A DNA stretch of 64,000 bases, from contig NZ_CP071139.1 in the NCBI RefSeq assembly GCF_017639205.1, forward strand, positions 5,393,501-5,457,500. Reading direction: 5' to 3'. Shown in pieces: positions 21,907 to 30,095 of the stretch. Every line of letters begins with the position of its first letter. Position 1 is the first letter of the stretch. A model generated the notes under the pieces. It did not search any database and was not told the origin of the DNA. It saw nothing but the letters and a program-made list of their open reading frames with translations. The position numbers were made by a program, and so were the translations under genes. This DNA is from Streptomyces nojiriensis. GTDB lineage: Bacteria > Actinomycetota > Actinomycetes > Streptomycetales > Streptomycetaceae.

Positions 21907-22884
21907 ATGCGCATCCTCGTGACCGGCGGCGCCGGCTTCATCGGTTCAGAATTCGTCCGCCAGCAGCTCGCTGCAGATGCCACGGCGCAGATCACTGTCT
22001 TCGACAAGCTGACGTACTCGGGCGTCGAGGCCAACCTCGCCCCGGTCGCCGACCACCCCGGATACACCTTCGTCAAGGGCGACATCTGCGACGCGGACGC
22101 CGTCGACCAGGTCATGCCCGGTCACGACGTCGTCGTGCACTTCGCGGCCGAGTCCCACGTGGACCGCTCGATCGCCGGCGCGGGCCCGTTCGTGATGACC
22201 AACGTCGTGGGCACCCAGGTGCTGCTCGACTCCGCCCGCAAGCACGGCGTCGGCCGCTTCGTCCACATCTCCACCGACGAGGTCTACGGCTCGATCAGCG
22301 AGGGCTCCTGGACCGAGGAGTGGCCGCTGGTGCCGAACTCCCCGTACTCCGCCTCGAAGGCGTCCTCCGACCTGCTGGCGCTGGCCTACGCGCGCACGCA
22401 CGGCATGGACGTGGTGGTCACCCGCTGCTCCAACAACTACGGGCACTACCAGTTCCCGGAGAAGGTCATCCCGCTGTTCGTCTCGAACCTGATGGACGGC
22501 AAGAAGGTCCCGCTGTACGGCAACGGCGGCAACGTCCGCGACTGGCTGCACGTCTCCGACCACTGCCGCGGCATCGACCTGGCCATGCGCAAGGGCCGGG
22601 CCGGCGAGGTCTACAACATCGGCGGCGGCACCGAGCTCACCAACAAGGAGCTCACCGGTGTCCTGCTGGAGGCCGCCGGCCTCGGCTGGGACATGGTCGA
22701 GCACGTCGAGGACCGCAAGGGCCACGACCTCCGCTACTCCATCGACATCAGCAAGATCGGCGCCGAGCTGGGCTACGCCCCGCAGGTCACCTTCGAGGAC
22801 GGCATCAAGGCCACCATCGAGTGGTACCGCGAGAACCGTGCCTGGTGGGAGCCGCTGAAGGCGAAGGCGGCCCTGCAGAAGTGA
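21907..22884 (+). CDS. rmlB: dTDP-glucose 4,6-dehydratase
   Basis: This 325-aa short-chain dehydrogenase-type enzyme converts dTDP-glucose to dTDP-4-keto-6-deoxyglucose using bound NAD. The NAD motif GGAGFIG is at 7-13. The catalytic triad region has STDEVYG near 118-124, with the Asp-Glu pair of this family, and YSASK with Tyr 147 and Lys 151. It overlaps the start of rmlD by 4 nt, so the two are translationally coupled. Confidence 0.95.
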   Translation: MRILVTGGAGFIGSEFVRQQLAADATAQITVFDKLTYSGVEANLAPVADHPGYTFVKGDICDADAVDQVMPGHDVVVHFAAESHVDRSIAGAGPFVMTNVVGTQVLLDSARKHGVGRFVHISTDEVYGSISEGSWTEEWPLVPNSPYSASKASSDLLALAYARTHGMDVVVTRCSNNYGHYQFPEKVIPLFVSNLMDGKKVPLYGNGGNVRDWLHVSDHCRGIDLAMRKGRAGEVYNIGGGTELTNKELTGVLLEAAGLGWDMVEHVEDRKGHDLRYSIDISKIGAELGYAPQVTFEDGIKATIEWYRENRAWWEPLKAKAALQK

Positions 22885-23792
22885 CCGCGAACCCGGAAGC
22901 CGGCCGCTGGCTCGTCACCGGCGCCGCCGGAATGCTCGGCCAGGACGTCCTGGCCGCGCTGAAGGACGCCGGCATCGAAGCCGCGGGCCTGCGGCGCGCC
23001 GATCTCGACATCACCGACCCGGCAGCCGTCCGGGCCGCCGTCGAGGGTGCCGCCGTCGTCGTCAACTGCGCGGCCTGGACCGACGTGGACGGCGCCGAGA
23101 CCGCCGAGGAAGCCGCCACCGCCGTCAACGGCACCGGCGTACGCGTCCTCGCCGCGGCCTGCGCCGACGCCGGTGCGCGCCTGCTGCACGTCTCCACCGA
23201 CTACGTGCTGCCCGGCAATGCCGCGCAGCCGTACCCCGAGGACGCCGAGACCGGTCCGGTCAACGCCTACGGGCGCTCCAAGCTGGTCGGTGAACAGGCC
23301 GTCGCCGAGCTGCTCCCGCAGGACGGCTACATCGTGCGGACCGCGTGGCTGTACGGCGAGCACGGGGCGAACTTCGTCGCCACCATGCTGAAGCTGGCCG
23401 CCCAGCGGGACACCCTCGACGTGGTCGACGACCAGCACGGCCAGCCCACTTGGTCCTACGCGCTGGCCCGTCACCTGGTCGACCTCGGCCTCGCCGCGCT
23501 GGCGGGCAAGGCCCCGGGCGGGGTCTACCACGGCACCGCGAGCGGCCGTACCACCTGGATGGGGCTGGCGCGCGAGGCGTACCGGCTGAGCGGACTCGAC
23601 CCCGAGCGGATCCGGCCGACGACCTCCGAGGCGTTCGTCCGCCCCGCGGTGCGACCGGCCTTCAGTGTCCTTGCTCACGACGGCTGGTCGGCCGCCGGGC
23701 TGGAACCACTGGCCGACTGGCGGGCGCAGCTCGCCGAGGCGATCACCCGCCCGGCCTTCGCTGATCTGCTGGGACTCCCCTCCACGAGGTGA
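22881..23792 (+). CDS. rmlD: dTDP-4-dehydrorhamnose reductase
   Basis: This 303-aa NAD(P)H-dependent reductase makes dTDP-L-rhamnose in the last step of the pathway. The cofactor motif GAAGMLG is at about 14-20. The catalytic Tyr-x3-Lys is Tyr 130 and Lys 134 (NAYGRSK). The TDYVLPGN motif departs slightly from the common TDYVFDG. The GTG at 22881 overlaps the rmlB stop. Its presence fixes the pathway product as a 4-reduced sugar, most simply rhamnose. Confidence 0.93.
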   Translation: MTANPEAGRWLVTGAAGMLGQDVLAALKDAGIEAAGLRRADLDITDPAAVRAAVEGAAVVVNCAAWTDVDGAETAEEAATAVNGTGVRVLAAACADAGARLLHVSTDYVLPGNAAQPYPEDAETGPVNAYGRSKLVGEQAVAELLPQDGYIVRTAWLYGEHGANFVATMLKLAAQRDTLDVVDDQHGQPTWSYALARHLVDLGLAALAGKAPGGVYHGTASGRTTWMGLAREAYRLSGLDPERIRPTTSEAFVRPAVRPAFSVLAHDGWSAAGLEPLADWRAQLAEAITRPAFADLLGLPSTR

Positions 23793-23935
23793 GCCGGCGA
23801 GGCTGATCAATCACACACGCACGTCGCAGACGGGGCCCGGGATGCAACCTTTCGGGCCCCGTTGGCGTCATGTGCCGTGCCATATGCTTCTCCTATAAAG
23901 ATGTTGGCCCCTTCGCGCGAAAGGCGCCGTCCGCT

Positions 23936-24337
23936 GTGCGACTCTCCGTTCTGACCTCCATCACCGGTCTTCTGGTGCTGGGGTACATCCTCGAGCTGCT
24001 GCGCCGCCAGCAACTGCGGGAGAAGTACGCGGCGATATGGCTCGCCATCGGACTGCTGGCCGCCCCGCTCGGCTTCGTCCCCGACCTGCTGGACCCGGTG
24101 GCCCGGAGCCTCGGCGTGGCATCCGGCGTGAGCCTGGTGTTCTTCATCGGCTTCGTCCTGGTCCTGCTGGTGAGCCTGCACCTCAGCTGGGAGACCAGCC
24201 GGCTGGAGGCGGAGACGCGCACCCTGGCGGAGGACGTCGCGCTGATCCGCGCGCACCTCGTCCAGCAGGGCGGTTACCCCAGTACGTCGCCGCGCGCGGA
24301 AGAGGCCGGCGCCATCGAGGCACAGGTGAACTCGTGA
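23936..24337 (+). CDS. Small DUF2304-family membrane protein
   Basis: This 133-aa protein is predicted to have three membrane segments: about 3-20, 33-50 and 60-82. A polar, likely coiled-coil tail follows (SWETSRLEAETRTLAEDVALI region). The motif REKYAAIWL after the first helix is characteristic of DUF2304 proteins, which are often adjacent or fused to family 2 glycosyltransferases in polysaccharide loci. The GTG at 23936 begins a typical hydrophobic start; the ATG at 23870 would add an untypical hydrophilic stretch. It overlaps the next gene by 4 nt. A role as membrane partner of the glycosyltransferase is inference. Confidence 0.78.
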   Translation: MRLSVLTSITGLLVLGYILELLRRQQLREKYAAIWLAIGLLAAPLGFVPDLLDPVARSLGVASGVSLVFFIGFVLVLLVSLHLSWETSRLEAETRTLAEDVALIRAHLVQQGGYPSTSPRAEEAGAIEAQVNS

Positions 24338-25140
24338 ACGACGGTCGTCGCGTCCTGATCATTCTTCCCGCCTGGAACGAGGAGGACGGACTGCCCTCCG
24401 TCCTGCGCGAGATCCAGCAGCAACTGCCTTACGTGGACACCCTCGTGGTCGACGACGGCTCGGCGGACAACACGGCCGAGGTGGCCCGGGCGGCCGGCTC
24501 GGCCGTCGCCCAGCTGCCCTTCAACCTCGGTGTCGGCGGCGCGATGCGGCTCGGCTACCGCTACGCGCAGCAGCACGGCTACGACGTGGCGATCCAGGTG
24601 GACGCCGACGGCCAGCACGACCCGGCGTACGTGCCGGCGCTGCTGGAGCGCCTCGCCGTCGGCGACGCCGACCTGGTCATAGGCGCCCGGTTCGCCGGCG
24701 ACGGCGACTACACCGTGCGCGGCCCGCGCAAGTGGGCGATGTCGCTGCTGTCCGTGGTGCTGTCGCGCATCACCCGGACCAAGCTCACCGACACCACCTC
24801 GGGCTTCCGCGCCTGCAACCGGCCGCTCATCGAGTTCTTCGCCCGCTGGTACCCCGTGGAGTACCTCGGGGACACCATCGAGTCGATGGTGGGCGCCGCC
24901 CGCTCCGGCTTCACCGTGCGCCAGATCCCCGTGGCGATGCGCGAACGGACCACCGGCCGCCCGAGCGCCTCCCCGTTCCGGGCGATGGTCTACCTCACCC
25001 GGGCCGGCCTCGTGCTGCTGCTCGCGATGATCCGCCGGATGCCCGGCGAGCTCAAGGCGTTCACGCCCGGCACCCCGGCGTACGCCGCCTTCCAGCAGCG
25101 CACCGCCGAGCTGGTCGCCCGCGAGCTGACCCGGGCCTAG
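24334..25140 (+). CDS. Family 2 glycosyltransferase, DPM1-like
   Basis: This 268-aa GT-A-fold enzyme has a nucleotide-binding motif VVDDGS at about 38-43 and the metal-binding DAD at 90-92 (VDADGQHDP). The RGPRKW and TDTTSGFR segments are typical of dolichol/undecaprenyl-phosphate sugar transferases and related enzymes. A single hydrophobic stretch near 220-236 could associate it with the membrane. It probably moves a sugar onto a polyprenyl phosphate or a lipid-linked glycan. The start overlaps the DUF2304 gene, which suggests a functional pair. Confidence 0.85.
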   Translation: MNDGRRVLIILPAWNEEDGLPSVLREIQQQLPYVDTLVVDDGSADNTAEVARAAGSAVAQLPFNLGVGGAMRLGYRYAQQHGYDVAIQVDADGQHDPAYVPALLERLAVGDADLVIGARFAGDGDYTVRGPRKWAMSLLSVVLSRITRTKLTDTTSGFRACNRPLIEFFARWYPVEYLGDTIESMVGAARSGFTVRQIPVAMRERTTGRPSASPFRAMVYLTRAGLVLLLAMIRRMPGELKAFTPGTPAYAAFQQRTAELVARELTRA

Positions 25141-25149
25141 GCGGAGAAC

Positions 25150-26034
25150 ATGTCGCGTTTCGAGATCCTCCTGCCGTACTACGGCGATGTCGCGCTGATG
25201 CAGGACGCCGTCCGCAGCGTCCTGGCCCAGGACGGCGACGACTGGCGCCTGACCGTCGTCGACGACGGCCGTGAGCCGGGCGTCCCCGAGTGGTTCGAGC
25301 AGCTCGCCGACCCCCGGGTCCGCTACCTGCGCAACGAACGCAACCTCGGTGTGACCGGCAACTTCAACCGCTGCGTCGAGCTCGCCGAGTACGAGTACCT
25401 GGTGCTCATGGGCTGCGACGACCTCATGCACCCGAACTACCTGCAGGTGGTGCGGGCCGCGGCCGACCGCGAGCCGGCCGCCGCGATGATCCAGCCGGGC
25501 GTCCTGGTGATCGGCACCGACGGCCAGGAGTACGACACCCTGGTCGACCGGACCAAGCGCAAGCTGTACTCGCCCAAGGGCCCCGGCCGGGCCCTGCTCG
25601 GCGGCGAGGAGCTGGCCGTCAGCCTGCTGCGCGGCAACTGGCTGTACTTCCCGTCGATCTGCTGGCGCACCGAGGCGGTCAAGCGCTTCGGCTTCCGCGA
25701 CGACCTGGGCGTGATCCAGGACCTGGCCCTGGTCGTCGACCTGCTGGTGGCGGGGGAGACCCTGGCCACCACGCCGGAGGTCTGCTTCAGCTACCGCCGG
25801 CACGCCGGGAGCGAGTCCTCCGCCAAGGCCTACACCGGCCACCGCTTCGAGGAGGCCAAGCGCTTCTTCGTGGAGACCGCCGACCGCCTGGAGCGGCACG
25901 GCTGGCCGCGTGCGGCCAAGGTCTCCCGGCTGCACCTCTCCTCCCGGCTGCACGCCATCACCCTGCTGCCCGGCGCCGTGAAGCACGCCGGCCGGCCCGG
26001 TGTCAGTGCCATGCTCCGCCACGCCACGCGCTGA
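25150..26034 (+). CDS. Family 2 glycosyltransferase
   Basis: This 294-aa cytoplasmic GT-A enzyme begins with EILLPYYGD, has the DDG motif at 38-40 and a metal-binding Asp-Asp pair at 90-91 (GCDDLMHP). The CFSYRRHAGSESS segment at about 215-229 resembles the acceptor region of rhamnosyl- and galactosyltransferases. With the rml genes nearby, transfer of rhamnose is the natural guess, but the sugar cannot be assigned from sequence. It lies 9 nt after the previous glycosyltransferase. Confidence 0.83.
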   Translation: MSRFEILLPYYGDVALMQDAVRSVLAQDGDDWRLTVVDDGREPGVPEWFEQLADPRVRYLRNERNLGVTGNFNRCVELAEYEYLVLMGCDDLMHPNYLQVVRAAADREPAAAMIQPGVLVIGTDGQEYDTLVDRTKRKLYSPKGPGRALLGGEELAVSLLRGNWLYFPSICWRTEAVKRFGFRDDLGVIQDLALVVDLLVAGETLATTPEVCFSYRRHAGSESSAKAYTGHRFEEAKRFFVETADRLERHGWPRAAKVSRLHLSSRLHAITLLPGAVKHAGRPGVSAMLRHATR

Positions 26035-26059
26035 GCGTGCGGCCGATGAAAGCCACGGG

Positions 26060-27358
26060 ATGAACCCGATCGCGAAACTGCTCAAAGCCCTGCCCCCCGG
26101 GACCGCGATGGTCGCGGGGGGCACCGCCGTACTCGGCGCCGCCTCCTACATCCACCTCGCGGTGGCCGGACACAGCCTCTCCGAGGCCGACAAGGCCGGC
26201 GTCTCGGTGCTGTGGACCCTGGTGATGTCCGTCGGGATCGGCTTGTTCTTCCCGATCGAGCAGGAGCTCACCCGGATCGTCGCCGCCCGTGTGGTGCGCG
26301 GTGAGGGCGCCGCGCCGGTGCTCCGGAAGGCGGGACTGCTGACCGGGGGCGTCCTCGGCGCGGTCCTGGCGGCGCTCGCCGTCTTCGCCCGGCCGATCGC
26401 CGACCGGCTGTTCCACGGCGACCTCCAAATGGTCGCCGTGCTCGGCGGGGCCTTCGCCGGGATGGCCCTGTGCTACCTCACCCGGGGCATCCTGGCCGGC
26501 GTCGGCCGCTTCACCGCGTACGGCTCCCAGCTCGCGGTCGACGGCGGCCTGCGGATCGTGCTGGCCTTCGCCTGCGCCGCCGCCGGGCTCCACTCGGCGC
26601 TCGCCTTCAGCCTGATCCTCGTGGTGGCGCCGTTCGTCGCCCTGCTGGTCACGCTGGCCCCGACGCTGCGCGCGGCGCGGCCCGGCGCCGTGTTCCCCAC
26701 CCGGGAGCTGGCCCGCGGCCTCGGGCCGCTGACCGCCTCCACGCTGCTGGCGCAGGTGGTGGTCAACGCGGCGGTGATGAGCACCCAGCTGCTGGAGCCG
26801 ACCCGCACCGCCTTGATCTCGGCCCTGCTCAGCGCGCTGGTGCTGGCCCGGGTGCCGCTGTTCGTCTTCGGTTCGCTGCAGGCCTCGCTGCTCTCGGGCC
26901 TGTCCACCGTGGTGGCCGCCGGAGACCACCAGGGCTTCGCCCGGATGCTGCGCAAGGCCTGCCTGGTGGTGCTCGGCCTCGGCGCCGTCGGCGGTGTGCC
27001 GGCCGTGCTGCTCGGCCCCTGGCTGATCGAGGTCCTCTTCCGTGCCGAGCCCGGCCAGCTCTTCCACCTCGACTTCCTCTGGTTCTCCATCGGGACGACC
27101 TGCTACATGCTGGCGATGGTGCTCGGCCAGGCCCAGATGGTGCTGCACAAGCACCGCGCGCAGCTGGCCTGCTGGGCGTTCGGCACCGCGGTGCTGCTCG
27201 GCATCACGCTGGTACCCGGGGACATCGCGCTGCGCGTGGGCCTCGGCTACGCGGTCGGTTCGCTGGCCACCGCCGCCGCGATGCTGCTGACCCTGCGCGG
27301 GGCCGTGCCGCGCCGTACGGCGGCACCGGCACCCGACGGACAGCTCACCGGGGTCTGA
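26060..27358 (+). CDS. Polysaccharide/oligosaccharide flippase-like membrane protein
   Basis: This 432-aa protein consists of about 12 hydrophobic segments spaced as in the MOP superfamily (Wzx/PST/MurJ-like exporters). Typical features are the charged loop QELTRIVAARVVRGEG after helix 2 and the amphipathic segments between helix pairs. It should flip a lipid-linked glycan across the membrane. I start it at ATG 26060 because the product then begins directly before the first helix; an ATG at 26000 adds an overlap with the previous gene. It is the last gene of the operon and is followed by a 19-bp terminator. Confidence 0.8.
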   Translation: MNPIAKLLKALPPGTAMVAGGTAVLGAASYIHLAVAGHSLSEADKAGVSVLWTLVMSVGIGLFFPIEQELTRIVAARVVRGEGAAPVLRKAGLLTGGVLGAVLAALAVFARPIADRLFHGDLQMVAVLGGAFAGMALCYLTRGILAGVGRFTAYGSQLAVDGGLRIVLAFACAAAGLHSALAFSLILVVAPFVALLVTLAPTLRAARPGAVFPTRELARGLGPLTASTLLAQVVVNAAVMSTQLLEPTRTALISALLSALVLARVPLFVFGSLQASLLSGLSTVVAAGDHQGFARMLRKACLVVLGLGAVGGVPAVLLGPWLIEVLFRAEPGQLFHLDFLWFSIGTTCYMLAMVLGQAQMVLHKHRAQLACWAFGTAVLLGITLVPGDIALRVGLGYAVGSLATAAAMLLTLRGAVPRRTAAPAPDGQLTGV

Positions 27359-27466
27359 CCCCATTGACGTGACGGTCACTTCCGTGCGGGGCGTGCCGCC
27401 CCGCCGGCTTGATCGTCCAGGAGTACGATCTTGCGATCGGGTGACGCGACCAGTCGCCCGATCGGT

Positions 27467-27508
27467 GGCCGAGAGGCCCCGCACCGCACGGTGCGGGGCC
27501 TCTCGGCC
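27467..27508. terminator. Terminator after the rhamnose/glycan operon
   Basis: A perfect 19-bp stem (27467-27485 with 27490-27508) has loop GCAC. A weaker structure with arms CGATCGGG and CCCGATCG precedes it at about 27434-27464. It closes the island that began at the 20.3-kb terminator. Confidence 0.85.
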
Positions 27509-27519
27509 GTATCGGACAC

Positions 27520-28653
27520 ATGCGGATGCACACGGGGTGGGACATGGGCGGGAAAGACGAGAACGCGCGGAGCTCGGGGATATCCGACGAGGAGCTGGCG
27601 GCGTTCCTGGAGCGGGCCGCCGCGGGTGCCGGGGAGGCGCCGCGGGAGCCGTCGGCGCGGGCCCGGATGGTGACCGCGCGGCTGCGCGACCAGCAGGAGC
27701 CGCCGGGCTGGCGCACCGGTCCGACCGGGCGGGGGACGCGGGGCGGGCGGGGCCGGGCCAAGCGGGGGATCAAGATCACCCTGGCCGTCGTCTTCATCGC
27801 CGGGCTCGCGCTGGTCGCCGTACGGCCCGAGCTGGTGATCGACCGGGTCACGGGCAAGACCGCCGCCCGGCAGGACGCGAAGGCCCTGCTGCCCGCGGAG
27901 ACGGCCCGGCCGACCGCGGCCCCGGGCGCCGTGCCCCCGGACCTGCCGACCCTGGCGGAGCCCTTCCGGGGCTCGCCGGCCCTGCGGTGGGCCGACGGTG
28001 CCGCCGGGATCGAGGTCCCCGAGGCCACCGCCGTGGACTGGATGCCGAAGGAGAAGGTCGCGGACGCGCTGCAGCGCGTCAGGCAGTTCCTCGTCGCGGC
28101 CAACCTGGACCCGGCGACCCTGCGCGGCGAACGCCCCGCCGCGGCCTTGGCGCTCCTGGACCCGCAGCAGCCGGACGTCCCGCAGCGGCTGGAGCAGTAC
28201 CTGACGAAACCCACGGCGCAGGACAACCCGACCCTGCTGTTCACCCGCTTCGACCCGGCCGAGGTCAAGCCCGTCGGCAACGTGGTCAAGGTGCGCGGCA
28301 GCATGCGCGTGGAGCAGGGGGAACCCGGGGAGGTGCGCGTGGTGACGGACCACACCTTCGTCCACCCGATGACCAAGGGGGGCACGAGCGTGCAGCGCAC
28401 GATCGTGCGCCGGCAGATCACCTTCTCCCTGCTCGACCCGGCGCGCTGGAAGGCCGACGGGAACCGGCTCCAGCTGAGCGAGTACCACGCGGAGCGGTCG
28501 AACGTGGAGTGCGAGGCGGCCGGCGGCTACGTGCACCCGATGTTCCCGCAGGACGCGCCGGCCGGTACGGCACCCACCGGGCCCGCCACGGACCCGTACG
28601 ACCGCAGCACGGACATCAAGGGCGGAGCGTGCGGGACGGTCACCCGCTCCTGA
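27520..28653 (+). CDS. Conserved-type hypothetical membrane protein
   Basis: This protein of up to 377 aa is one I do not recognise. It has an N-terminal Ser/Ala/Arg-rich region with the motif SDEELAAFLERA, a basic Gly/Arg stretch, one membrane helix (about 82-101), a Pro/Ala linker, and an extracytoplasmic domain of about 240 residues with Cys residues near the end (NVECEAAGGYV and GGACGTVT) that could form a disulfide. Start codons are possible at 27520, 27526 and 27544. The last lies just after GGGGTGGG and may be the true one. It stands alone between the glycan operon and the S10 operon. Confidence 0.75.
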   Translation: MRMHTGWDMGGKDENARSSGISDEELAAFLERAAAGAGEAPREPSARARMVTARLRDQQEPPGWRTGPTGRGTRGGRGRAKRGIKITLAVVFIAGLALVAVRPELVIDRVTGKTAARQDAKALLPAETARPTAAPGAVPPDLPTLAEPFRGSPALRWADGAAGIEVPEATAVDWMPKEKVADALQRVRQFLVAANLDPATLRGERPAAALALLDPQQPDVPQRLEQYLTKPTAQDNPTLLFTRFDPAEVKPVGNVVKVRGSMRVEQGEPGEVRVVTDHTFVHPMTKGGTSVQRTIVRRQITFSLLDPARWKADGNRLQLSEYHAERSNVECEAAGGYVHPMFPQDAPAGTAPTGPATDPYDRSTDIKGGACGTVTRS

Positions 28654-28693
28654 CCGGGGGAGAGGCCCTGCCGCGCCCCGGGCGTGGTGCAGT

Positions 28694-28721
28694 TTGACCA
28701 CTCAGCGTGGCGGGGTATTCT
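28694..28721 (+). promoter_or_regulatory. Candidate S10 operon promoter
   Basis: TTGACC (28694-28699), a 16-nt spacer and TATTCT (28716-28721) fit the principal sigma factor, with a slightly short spacer. It would give a long leader of about 395 nt before rpsJ. Confidence 0.6.
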
Positions 28722-29123
28722 CTTCGGCCCGATTGGCCAGGTACGTGCCTCGTATGGCAGACTACTCAAGTTGCTCGGCTGAGTGCCGATGCTGCGCGCC
28801 TCCCGCCGGGAGGACCGGAAGCGAGTCCCACAGTACTCGTCGTCCTTAATCTGCCTCTCGGGGCAGCAATGGGGGCGGACGTACGGGAATCTTCTGGGAA
28901 GTGTCAGCACGGTGCCCACCAGGCACTCGGTGGGTGTTTCTCCCCCGAATCGCGGTCATTGGGACCGTACCCCCTTGGATGAGGGAATTTCCGTATGGGA
29001 ATTTTCTGTAGAGGGAGTGCGACACGCCCGACCGCGTGGGTCGGAGGAGAGGCCGCGGGATCCATCCCGCAGCCGACCGGGAGCCAGAGCGTTTCCACAT
29101 ACAGACAGGACTACGGAGTAGCC
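28722..29123 (+). promoter_or_regulatory. rpsJ (S10 operon) leader RNA
   Basis: About 400 nt without a credible gene precede rpsJ; open frames here lack codon bias. The region 29020-29044 repeats the 25-nt element of the rpsL leader with one change, again able to form a CCGACC-GCGTG-GGTCGG stem. A second GC-rich hairpin, GCGGGAT-CC-ATCCCGC, follows at about 29057-29072. The ribosome site is ACGGAGTAG before the ATG at 29124. Confidence 0.65.
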
Positions 29124-29432
29124 ATGGCGGGACAGAAGATCCGCATCCGGCTCAAGGCCTACGACCACGAGGTCATCGATTCCTCGGCGAAGAAGATCGT
29201 CGAGACGGTGACGCGCACTGGTGCGTCGGTCGCGGGCCCGGTGCCGCTGCCCACTGAGAAGAACGTGTACTGCGTCATCAAGTCGCCGCACAAGTACAAG
29301 GACTCGCGCGAGCACTTCGAGATGCGCACGCACAAGCGCCTGATCGACATCCTCGACCCGACTCCCAAGACCGTTGACTCGCTGATGCGCCTGGACCTTC
29401 CGGCCGGCGTTGACATCGAGATCAAGCTCTGA
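29124..29432 (+). CDS. rpsJ: 30S ribosomal protein S10
   Basis: This 102-aa protein of the 30S head also acts as NusE in antitermination complexes. The start is ATG 29124 (MAGQKIRIRLKAYDHE); the longer frame from 28995 runs through the leader. Signature DVDIEIKL-type ending is present (AGVDIEIKL). It is the first gene of the S10 operon, 14 nt before rplC. Confidence 0.98.
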   Translation: MAGQKIRIRLKAYDHEVIDSSAKKIVETVTRTGASVAGPVPLPTEKNVYCVIKSPHKYKDSREHFEMRTHKRLIDILDPTPKTVDSLMRLDLPAGVDIEIKL

Positions 29433-29446
29433 GAGGCGTCGAGAAG

Positions 29447-30091
29447 ATGGCAAAGCAGATCAAGGGCGTCCTGGGCGAGAAGCTCGGCATGACCCAGGTC
29501 TGGGACGAGAACAACCGTGTCGTCCCGGTGACCGTGGTCAAGGCCGGACCCTGCGTCGTTACCCAGGTCCGTACGAACGACATCGACGGCTACGAGTCGG
29601 TCCAGATCGCCTTCGGCGAGATCGACCCGCGCAAGGTGAACAAGCCCCTCAAGGGCCACTTCGCCAAGGCCGACGTGACCCCCCGCCGCCACCTGGTGGA
29701 GCTCCGCACCTCCGACGCCAGCGAGTACACGCTCGGCCAGGAGATCACTGCTGAGGTGTTCGAGTCCGGCGTCAAGGTTGACGTCACGGGCAACAGCAAG
29801 GGCAAGGGCTTCGCCGGTGTCATGAAGCGGCACAACTTCCGGGGCCTCGGCGCCGGTCACGGTGTGCAGCGCAAGCACCGCTCCCCCGGTTCGATCGGTG
29901 GCTGTGCCACCCCTGGGCGTGTCTTCAAGGGCATGCGCATGGCCGGTCGCATGGGTAACGAGCGTGTCACCACCCAGAACCTGACCATCCACGCGGTTGA
30001 CGCGGAGAAGGGTCTGCTCCTCATCAAGGGTGCGGTCCCCGGTCCGAACGGCGGCCTCGTCCTGGTCCGTACCGCGGCCAAGGGGGCTTGA
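29447..30091 (+). CDS. rplC: 50S ribosomal protein L3
   Basis: This 214-aa early-assembly protein has a long extension that reaches the peptidyl-transferase centre. The N-terminal GEKLGMTQVWDE and the central KGKGFAGVMKRHNF and RKHRSPGSIG segments are typical. rplD follows after 4 nt. No antibiotic-resistance change can be judged without alignment. Confidence 0.98.
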   Translation: MAKQIKGVLGEKLGMTQVWDENNRVVPVTVVKAGPCVVTQVRTNDIDGYESVQIAFGEIDPRKVNKPLKGHFAKADVTPRRHLVELRTSDASEYTLGQEITAEVFESGVKVDVTGNSKGKGFAGVMKRHNFRGLGAGHGVQRKHRSPGSIGGCATPGRVFKGMRMAGRMGNERVTTQNLTIHAVDAEKGLLLIKGAVPGPNGGLVLVRTAAKGA

Positions 30092-30095
30092 GGTA

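Noticed and set aside
28707..29121. Two open frames of about 90-110 codons in the rpsJ leader
   Set aside because: No third-position G/C bias, no ribosome site, and overlap with the conserved leader element.
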